Source of the DNA: an uncultured Methanobacteriaceae archaeon
GTDB lineage: Archaea; Methanobacteriota; Methanobacteria; Methanobacteriales; Methanobacteriaceae
Assembly (NCBI GenBank): GCA_947259185.1
Contig: CAMYKT010000044.1
Coordinates: 1 to 11,862, forward strand
Reading direction: 5' to 3'
DNA length: 11,862 bases
The position numbers and the translations under genes were made by a program. Positions 6,891 through 11,862 of the stretch are shown here, piece after piece (position 1 is the first letter of the stretch; each line of letters starts with the position of its first letter). A model generated the notes under the pieces. That model had not been told where the DNA came from, ran no database searches, and worked only from the letters and a program-made list of their open reading frames with translations.

Positions 6891-7457
6891 TTATTGTTTT
6901 TCCTGAAAAACTTGTGCCTGGAAATTATATACTTGCGTATCTGGATCTAGCCAGCAATCAGGAGATAAACCTGCTTTCATACAAGTATTACACAATAACT
7001 CTTCTGAGTCCCAACCCCATTCAGTAGCAACCTGGGGAAGAAGTAATCCCTTATAAAACCCTTTTTCAACTATCAGTCCGTCTTTACTCACCTCAACTTT
7101 TTCTAAATATTCCTGAGGTTCAGTAACCTCTATGAGATGAGGCTTACTCAAAACACTTACTTCTAAAGATATTTTTTCAAGGTCAGTTTTTTTTAAGGGA
7201 TAAAAACGAGGATCAGAAGTAGCAGCAGAGATGGCTACTTCAATAACAGTATTTACCAGAGATTTTATTGGTTCAGAGTACCCAATACACCCCCTTAGAT
7301 TTCCAGACTCATTAATCGTAACAAAAGCCCCTCTTTTTTCCATTAGAGAGTCAGGGGTATCATCAGGTATCTCCATAATCTTTTTTTCATTTAAATATAT
7401 TTCAATGGCAGTTCTAGCCAGCTTTATTAAAAAATTTCCTTCTTGAGAGGATATCAT
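6891..7457 (-). CDS. AMMECR1 family protein
   Basis: A 188-residue AMMECR1-domain protein. The family is found from archaea to humans; its molecular activity is not settled, though bacterial genomic context ties it to Memo and radical SAM proteins. The hallmark LRGCIG is at 54-59, including C57. Other typical segments are RGAFVTI (42-48), AATSDPRFYPL (78-88), GLIVEKGFYKGLLLPQVA (127-144) and EWGWD (146-150). Cysteines at 156, 159 and 168 cluster late in the protein. The ATG shares its A with the TAA of the upstream TldD gene (TAATG), and GGGGGTG lies upstream within the TldD tail as a ribosome site. This indicates tight translational coupling to TldD. No clear terminator follows; a 227-nt AT-rich gap leads to the next gene. 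Confidence 0.92.
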   Translation of the reverse strand: MISSQEGNFLIKLARTAIEIYLNEKKIMEIPDDTPDSLMEKRGAFVTINESGNLRGCIGYSEPIKSLVNTVIEVAISAATSDPRFYPLKKTDLEKISLEVSVLSKPHLIEVTEPQEYLEKVEVSKDGLIVEKGFYKGLLLPQVATEWGWDSEELLCNTCMKAGLSPDCWLDPDTQVYNFQAQVFQEKQ

Positions 7458-8830
7458 TACTGAGCACCCCCTACCATGGCTTCACTTACCCGTACATGTG
7501 GTCCACCATCCCCCACAGGAGCGGTTTGACCGGATTTACCACAAAAACCTATACTCATTTTAAAATCAGATCCAACACCATCCACCTTTAATAGAGTTTC
7601 CAAAATATTTCCAGAGAGTGAAACATCTCTTAAAAGAGTTTTTATCTCTCCATTTTCTATCTGAAATGATTCTGAAGCATTAAATTGGAATATGCCCTTA
7701 CCGGTGTCAACCTGACCTCCACGAGATCCTTTGAGATAAATTCCATTTTTCATATCTTCTAATAATTCTTCAAATTTGAGTTCACCTGGTTTTAGATAAG
7801 TATTGCTCATTCTAACTATGGGTTGCTCACTTATTATAGAACGGGCATTTCCTGAAGATTTAATATTTAATTTAGAAGCGGTTTCCCTGGAACTTAAAAC
7901 GGAATTAAGTACACCTTTATCCACCAGCACATTTTCATTAGTCTGAGTTCCTTCGGCATCATAGGCATAGTAACCAAAAGCATCCATACTGGCATCATCG
8001 ATGATGGTGACCATTTCTGATCCAATACGATCTCCCATTTTATCTTTTAGTATGGAATCATTCTGCAGTATAAGGTCTGCTTCAGCGGCATGTCCCAGTG
8101 CTTCATGTATAAAAACACCGGTCAATTCGCAATCAGTTAAAACAGGGAATTTTCCAGATGGTGGTTTATTTGCCTCTAGAAGTCTAACGGCTTTTTGTGC
8201 GATGTTTCGCCCAAATTTTTCAATATCTGCTTTTTTTAGAACTTCAAATCCTCTTGCACCACCTAAACTCCCGTGACCAAATTGAATCACTTCCCCGGAT
8301 GAAGCAACTGCATTAAGAAATAATCCTACTTTAGATTCTTCCATGGTTATTTCTGAACCTTCTGAACTCAAAAAAACACTTTCAGATTCCATATCAACAT
8401 AATTTACAGTGGTACTTACTACTTTATCTAAGCTGGCAGAATGATTTGCTTCTTTTATTAATTCTTTTTTTTCTTCAGTAGAAATAGTAGAGGGGAGTAA
8501 ATCTGCGGGTGACTTAACATTATCCTTGATTGCAGGGGCAGGTGCTAACTCCACATCACTTTTTAATGAGTTTGCTAATTTAAGGGCATGATCCCCTGTT
8601 TTTTCTATTTTAGATAAATCACTAGTATGGGCAAATCCCCAGGCACCATCTTTAAGCACCCTGACTCTTACCCCTAAATCGAAACCAGATTTTATTTCCT
8701 GGATCTGTCCATCTTTCATTAAAATAGATGTGCTGTCTCCACTACCTGCTCTGATATCAACATAATCTGCATTTTCTTCAATTGAAAATATAATCTTGGT
8801 AAATAAATCAATATCCAGCTGATTTTTCAT
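7457..8830 (-). CDS. tldD: TldD/PmbA family metalloprotease, TldD type
   Basis: TldD, with its partner PmbA/TldE, forms a cytosolic zinc protease known in bacteria to process modified peptides such as microcin B17 precursor and to act on CcdA. The 457 residues carry the TldD-specific zinc motif HEALGH (242-247, HExxxH), followed by the usual AAEAD. The conserved cysteine zinc ligand is C430 in GFCGKSGQ (428-435). SRGGQVDTGKG (369-379) and the glycine-rich end VGDGGPHVRVSEAMVG are also typical. PmbA lacks the HExxxH, so this is the catalytic subunit; no PmbA partner is in the window. The start ATG 8830 has GGGAG five to six nt upstream. The stop overlaps the AMMECR1 start by one nt. Well conserved and full length. 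Confidence 0.93.
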   Translation of the reverse strand: MKNQLDIDLFTKIIFSIEENADYVDIRAGSGDSTSILMKDGQIQEIKSGFDLGVRVRVLKDGAWGFAHTSDLSKIEKTGDHALKLANSLKSDVELAPAPAIKDNVKSPADLLPSTISTEEKKELIKEANHSASLDKVVSTTVNYVDMESESVFLSSEGSEITMEESKVGLFLNAVASSGEVIQFGHGSLGGARGFEVLKKADIEKFGRNIAQKAVRLLEANKPPSGKFPVLTDCELTGVFIHEALGHAAEADLILQNDSILKDKMGDRIGSEMVTIIDDASMDAFGYYAYDAEGTQTNENVLVDKGVLNSVLSSRETASKLNIKSSGNARSIISEQPIVRMSNTYLKPGELKFEELLEDMKNGIYLKGSRGGQVDTGKGIFQFNASESFQIENGEIKTLLRDVSLSGNILETLLKVDGVGSDFKMSIGFCGKSGQTAPVGDGGPHVRVSEAMVGGAQ

Positions 8831-8874
8831 AATATCTCCCTTTTATTGGCTATTAATATTAATGTACTTAGGGG

Positions 8875-8882
8875 CATATATG
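8875..8882 (-). promoter_or_regulatory. Putative TATA box for tldD-AMMECR1
   Basis: CATATATG, symmetric on both strands, would place a start near 8854 on the minus strand. The leader would be about 23 nt and include the GGGAG ribosome site before ATG 8830. Other AT stretches nearby could also serve. Confidence 0.3.
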
Positions 8883-9220
8883 GTTGTTTATATTATTCAT
8901 ATAATCCTGTAAATTTTTTTAAAAATAATATTTAAAAATTAGATAAATCCTTTTATTTAACTTAATAAGGACTATTTTAGAGAATGATTAAGACTTTCTA
9001 AATTAATTAAATTTATTTCAAAAAGGATTCTGAACCCTATTTTGATATTTTTTGGATTTAACTAATTCAAAAAGGCCGTTTATAGATTTAACATATTTTC
9101 TTTTTATTTAAAAAATACATTTTAATGGTTGCAAATTCAACACTTTAATATAGGGAATAATTAAAAATATATTAGTTCATGAAAATGATGTTTAATTATT
9201 AGGATATTCATGTTCATTGG

Positions 9221-9240
9221 ATTTAAACCCCCATTTAAAT
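9221..9240. repeat. Inverted repeat with C-rich centre upstream of the homocysteine operon
   Basis: ATTTAAA (9221-9227) and TTTAAAT (9234-9240) are perfect inverted arms around CCCCCA. It lies about 21 nt before the putative TATA box at 9262, where archaeal activators or repressors can bind. The run of five C is conspicuous in a gap that is nearly all A/T. Regulatory role is inferred. Confidence 0.35.
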
Positions 9241-9261
9241 ATCAATTATTTAATTTAGTAA

Positions 9262-9270
9262 TTTTATAAT
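9262..9270 (+). promoter_or_regulatory. Putative TATA box for the homocysteine operon
   Basis: TTTTATAAT about 35-43 nt before the GTG at 9305 would direct a start near 9290, giving a leader of roughly 15 nt. Position and sequence fit an archaeal promoter but AT-rich background lowers confidence. Confidence 0.4.
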
Positions 9271-9304
9271 GATAAAAATTTTTTAAAGAACATTAGCACC
9301 GGTT

Positions 9305-10843
9305 GTGGTAAATTTGAAAACAATTGAAGAAATTAACCAGAAAATTAAAGAAGGCGAAGCTGTAGTGGTTACTGCAGCTGAAATGACTCAAATAGTTCAG
9401 CAAAAGGGCAGCAAAACCGCTGCCCAGGAAATTGATGTGGTAACTACAGGAACATTTGGTGCGATGTGTTCTTCTGGAGCCTTTTTAAACTTTGGTCATA
9501 GTGACCCTCCTGTAAAAATGACTAAAACATATCTGAATGGGGTGGAGGCATATTCTGGCTTAGCAGCAGTTGATTCCTACCTGGGAGCAACTCAAATCAA
9601 CCAGAACCCTGATATAGGATTAGATTATGGTGGGGCTCATGTCATTGAAGATTTAATAAGGGGCAAAGAAATAGAATTAATAGCAGAAGCATATGGAACT
9701 GACTGCTATCCTCTTAAAAAAATTAAAACTCATATTAACCTGGATAATATAAATCAGGCCACCATGATAAACCCCAGGAACTGTTACCAGAACTATGCTG
9801 TGGCCGTAAATTCCACTGAAGAAACTTTATACACTTATATGGGGACACTTCTTCCTAATTATGGCAATGTTACATATTCCAGTGCTGGAGAATTAAGCCC
9901 ACTACTAAATGATCCTTATCTGCAGACTTTGGGGGTAGGCAGTAGAATATTTCTGTGTGGAACGGAAGGATATATCATTGGTGAGGGGACTCAGCATTTT
10001 ACTCAAGCAGATCGTCATAAGGGAGTACCTGTAACTCCTTCTGGTACCTTGATGCTTAAAGGTGACCTTAAGAAAATGAATCCGGATTATGTTCGAGGGG
10101 GAACCATGCCCCGTTATGGTCCCACCCTTTATGTGGGTGCAGGCGTACCTATTCCTATATTAAATGAGGAAATAGCTCTTAGAACCGCTATAAGTGATGA
10201 GGATATCAAATGCCGCATATTTGATTATGGGGTTCCTCGAAGAAGCCGTCCAGTTGTTAAGGAAACAAATTATAAAGAATTGAAATCGGGAAAAATTGAA
10301 ATAAATGGAATGGAGGTTCCCACTTCTCCCCTTTCTTCTTATAAAAGAGCGGTACTGGTGGCAGAAGAACTAAAAAAATGGATTGAAAAAGGAGATTTTT
10401 TCTTATCCTCTCCAGTTAAGATGCTACCAACTCAAGGACAGATAGTAAAACCATTGAATATTAGCAAACCTTCTAAAATGGTAAGGGACATAGAAAGTAA
10501 ACCGGTAATCATAACTCATCTCACCGACCCGGTTAAGGAAGTAGCCTTAAAACTGGTGGAAAACAATATCAACCACCTTCCAGTGGTGGATAGTAATGGA
10601 AGATTAGCGGGTATTGTGACATCATGGGATATCGCAGATGCTGTTGCCCGGGGGAAAACAAAATTGGAAGAAGTAATGACCAGAAAAGTTATAATTGCCC
10701 GGGAAGATGAATCGGTGGATATAATTGCACGTAGAATAGATAAACACAATATATCCGGACTTCCCATAGTGGATAAAGATAGCAAGGTTAAAGGTATGAT
10801 AACTGCAGAAGATATATCTCGCTTAATAGGGAAAAATAATTAA
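9305..10843 (+). CDS. L-aspartate semialdehyde sulfurtransferase (DUF39 with CBS pair, MA1821/MJ0100 type)
   Basis: Homologue of Methanosarcina MA1821, which with a ferredoxin partner inserts sulfide into aspartate semialdehyde to make homocysteine, bypassing O-acyl-homoserine. The DUF39 domain fills about 15-370, with GTFGAMCSSGA (49-59) containing C55 and AYGTDC (129-134) containing C134. These correspond to the two conserved cysteines reported for MA1821, one forming the persulfide. Two CBS motifs follow (about 398-448 and 455-510) with NINHLPVVD and NISGLPIVD. In MJ0100 the equivalent pair binds S-adenosylmethionine and methylthioadenosine, suggesting feedback control. Start is uncertain: GTG 9305 is used, but TTG 9314 would give MKTIEEIN, a natural start, after TGGTAAAT; no ATG is available. 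The ferredoxin gene follows after 16 nt. Confidence 0.88.
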   Translation: MVNLKTIEEINQKIKEGEAVVVTAAEMTQIVQQKGSKTAAQEIDVVTTGTFGAMCSSGAFLNFGHSDPPVKMTKTYLNGVEAYSGLAAVDSYLGATQINQNPDIGLDYGGAHVIEDLIRGKEIELIAEAYGTDCYPLKKIKTHINLDNINQATMINPRNCYQNYAVAVNSTEETLYTYMGTLLPNYGNVTYSSAGELSPLLNDPYLQTLGVGSRIFLCGTEGYIIGEGTQHFTQADRHKGVPVTPSGTLMLKGDLKKMNPDYVRGGTMPRYGPTLYVGAGVPIPILNEEIALRTAISDEDIKCRIFDYGVPRRSRPVVKETNYKELKSGKIEINGMEVPTSPLSSYKRAVLVAEELKKWIEKGDFFLSSPVKMLPTQGQIVKPLNISKPSKMVRDIESKPVIITHLTDPVKEVALKLVENNINHLPVVDSNGRLAGIVTSWDIADAVARGKTKLEEVMTRKVIIAREDESVDIIARRIDKHNISGLPIVDKDSKVKGMITAEDISRLIGKNN

Positions 10844-10859
10844 TAAATGAGGGATCATT

Positions 10860-11246
10860 ATGAAAGCGTGGTTAAGATTTTTACCCAGCATAATCAATAA
10901 GTCCATAATTTCAGATACCATGAAACTGTATGATATTGATTTTAATATTTTAAAAGCTAATATTTCACCACGGGGGGGTAAAATGCTGGTGGATATCAGT
11001 GGGCCCCAGGAATCAGAAAGCATAAGTTTTATGGAAGAAAAGGGTATTGAAGTCATACCTGTATTGAAAGTGGTAAAAAAAGATAGTGAAAAATGCTTTG
11101 AATGTGGGGCATGTGTTTCCTTATGCCCGGTGAATGCAATTGCTATCATGGATGATTGGGACATAGATATTGATAATCAGAAATGTATTGGTTGTGGTTT
11201 TTGCATATCTTCCTGTCCTACCCGGGCCATATCATTAATGGAATAG
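10860..11246 (+). CDS. NIL-domain [4Fe-4S] ferredoxin for homocysteine synthesis (MA1822 type)
   Basis: A 128-residue protein with an N-terminal NIL domain (about 18-72, including SISFMEEKGIEVIPV at 54-68) and a bacterial-type 2x[4Fe-4S] ferredoxin domain. Cluster ligands are CFECGACVSLCP (C79, C82, C85, C89) and CIGCGFCISSCP (C109, C112, C115, C119). This is the architecture of MA1822, the electron-transfer partner of the DUF39 sulfurtransferase; it is thought to supply reducing power for persulfide turnover or disulfide release. The ATG is preceded by GAGGGATC, a good ribosome site that lies in the 16-nt gap after the DUF39 gene, so the two are co-transcribed. The next oxidoreductase gene starts 105 nt later, after its own possible promoter. 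Confidence 0.9.
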   Translation: MKAWLRFLPSIINKSIISDTMKLYDIDFNILKANISPRGGKMLVDISGPQESESISFMEEKGIEVIPVLKVVKKDSEKCFECGACVSLCPVNAIAIMDDWDIDIDNQKCIGCGFCISSCPTRAISLME

Positions 11247-11311
11247 TTTAATTAATTGAAATTCAAACTTCAGAAAGATATAATGGCATTTTAGAAGGAC
11301 CATATCACGAT

Positions 11312-11319
11312 TTTATAGA
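11312..11319 (+). promoter_or_regulatory. Putative TATA box for the GMC oxidoreductase
   Basis: TTTATAGA is 33-40 nt before ATG 11352, so transcription could begin near 11340 with a short leader. The 105-nt gap has no obvious terminator, so readthrough from the ferredoxin gene is equally possible. Confidence 0.3.
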
Positions 11320-11351
11320 TATGAATGTAAATATAATAAGAGCGGTTATAT

Positions 11352-11862
11352 ATGGTTATTGTAGTAGGATCTGGGGCGGGAGGGGCTACAGTTGCTAAAG
11401 AAATGGCTTTAGCTGGAGTATCAGTTACTCTCCTGGAAAAAGGGCCTTTAATTAAAACTAAAAATGCTTTCCATAATTATGATCCTACTGATGATGGCCT
11501 AGATCTATTAAAAACCACCTGTGGTGGTGGTTCAACTATGGTTGCTGCTGGAAATGGGGTCAGGGTTCTCCAGAGAGAGCTTAATTCCATGGGTATTGAT
11601 ATATCCTCTCAATTAGAAGATACAGAGCAGGAATTAGGTGTTAAAACTTTACCGGATTCCCACCGGGGTGACGGAACTAAAATTTTAATGGATTCAGCCC
11701 GTGCACTGGATTTAGATGTTATCCCCATGCCCAAATTTATTCGTCCCCGGGAATGTAAACCCTGTGGAAAATGTGCTTTTGGATGCCCCCGGGATGCAAA
11801 ATGGACTTCTATGGAATTTGTTAAACAGGCCCAGGATGCAGGGGCAAATGTTATTTTTAATA
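11352..11862 (+). CDS. GMC-type FAD-dependent oxidoreductase with four-cysteine motif (5' part, runs off window)
   Basis: The first 170 codons of an open frame that continues past the window edge. It begins with a Rossmann FAD-binding fingerprint, VVGSGAGG (4-11), with acidic E29 ending the second strand (VTLLEKG). TTCGGGST (55-62) then NGVR (68-71) fit the GMC (glucose-methanol-choline) oxidoreductase fold. Residues 135-145 read CKPCGKCAFGC, followed by P: a CxxCxxCxxxCP pattern like a [4Fe-4S] ligand set. Related proteins carry a cysteine-rich segment here, but the substrate is not known. The upstream in-frame stop at 11337-11339 fixes ATG 11352 as the first start; no strong Shine-Dalgarno is visible (GCGGT only). 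It follows the homocysteine ferredoxin gene by 105 nt. Domain call is firm, function unknown. Confidence 0.78.
   Translation, partial: MVIVVGSGAGGATVAKEMALAGVSVTLLEKGPLIKTKNAFHNYDPTDDGLDLLKTTCGGGSTMVAAGNGVRVLQRELNSMGIDISSQLEDTEQELGVKTLPDSHRGDGTKILMDSARALDLDVIPMPKFIRPRECKPCGKCAFGCPRDAKWTSMEFVKQAQDAGANVIFN

Larger units (their letters stand above)
8831..9304. other. 474-nt AT-rich divergent intergenic region
   Basis: This separates the leftward tldD-AMMECR1 operon from the rightward homocysteine operon. No open frame of note exists on either strand and nothing looks like an RNA gene. It contains candidate TATA boxes for both directions, a direct repeat TTCAAAAAGG (9017-9026 and 9066-9075), the palindrome TTAATTAA (9003-9010), and an inverted repeat with a C-rich centre (9221-9240). 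It is longer than two simple promoters need, so regulatory sites or an undetected short transcript are possible. Confidence 0.5.

Noticed and set aside
6827..7027. 66-codon hydrophobic plus-strand frame starting upstream of the AMMECR1 stop
   Set aside because: Most of it is antisense to the conserved AMMECR1 C-terminus; its hydrophobicity comes from AT-rich codons.
8001..8276. 91-codon plus-strand open frame inside tldD
   Set aside because: It is antisense to the zinc-site region of TldD, and its translation has no protein-like domain.
8831..9304. AT-rich gap considered as a replication origin
   Set aside because: No Cdc6/Orc gene nearby and no repeated origin-recognition-box motif; a single 10-nt direct repeat is not enough.
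1..11862. Mobile element, prophage, CRISPR or defence system
   Set aside because: No transposase, integrase, phage gene, spaced repeat array or target-site duplication was found; all genes fit core metabolism or housekeeping families.

Overview
This window looks like chromosomal DNA from a methanogenic archaeon, most likely Methanobacteriales (Methanobacterium-like). This is inferred from the gene families: a MA1821/MA1822-type homocysteine-forming pair, DUF2124 and DUF447 proteins, a stand-alone ThiN domain, an archaeal NOG1-like GTPase, an archaeal small heat-shock protein, TldD and AMMECR1. It also fits the AT-rich composition, very AT-rich gaps with TATA-like boxes, and a mix of Shine-Dalgarno-led and apparently leaderless starts. 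No rRNA, tRNA, CRISPR array, insertion sequence or phage gene was seen. The content is core-like, not accessory.

Layout. (1) 1-213 (+) is the 3' end of a conserved archaeal protein, tentatively DUF1512, followed by a good hairpin-plus-T-tract terminator. (2) 520-2154 (+) is adenine deaminase, convergent with (3) a minus-strand pair, DUF2124 (3280-2822) then DUF447 (2819-2175), separated by 2 nt. (4) A thiamine-phosphate synthase ThiN domain (3425-3979, +) is divergent from that pair and is followed by a GlmS-isomerase-like SIS protein (4056-5060, +). (5) A minus-strand NOG1-like GTPase (6663-5680) overlaps an Hsp20 gene (5690-5205) by 11 nt; a terminator hairpin follows. (6) A minus-strand pair, TldD (8830-7457) and AMMECR1 (7457-6891), is joined by a 1-nt TAATG overlap. 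(7) After a 474-nt AT-rich divergent gap come DUF39-CBS aspartate-semialdehyde sulfurtransferase (9305-10843, +), its NIL/2x[4Fe-4S] ferredoxin (10860-11246, +), and the first 170 codons of a GMC-type FAD oxidoreductase with a four-cysteine CxxCxxCxxxC motif (11352 to the window end).

How the genes work together. The clearest functional unit is homocysteine synthesis from aspartate semialdehyde: a persulfide-forming DUF39 enzyme, its ferredoxin, and a CBS pair of the kind known to bind S-adenosylmethionine in MJ0100. Purine salvage (Ade) and thiamine assembly (ThiN) are housekeeping. Three tight gene pairs (DUF2124-DUF447, NOG1-like GTPase-Hsp20, TldD-AMMECR1) have poorly explained functional links and are the best leads here. 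Operator-like inverted repeats lie upstream of the GTPase-Hsp20 operon and of the homocysteine operon. I see no strong evidence for a wholly new multigene system.
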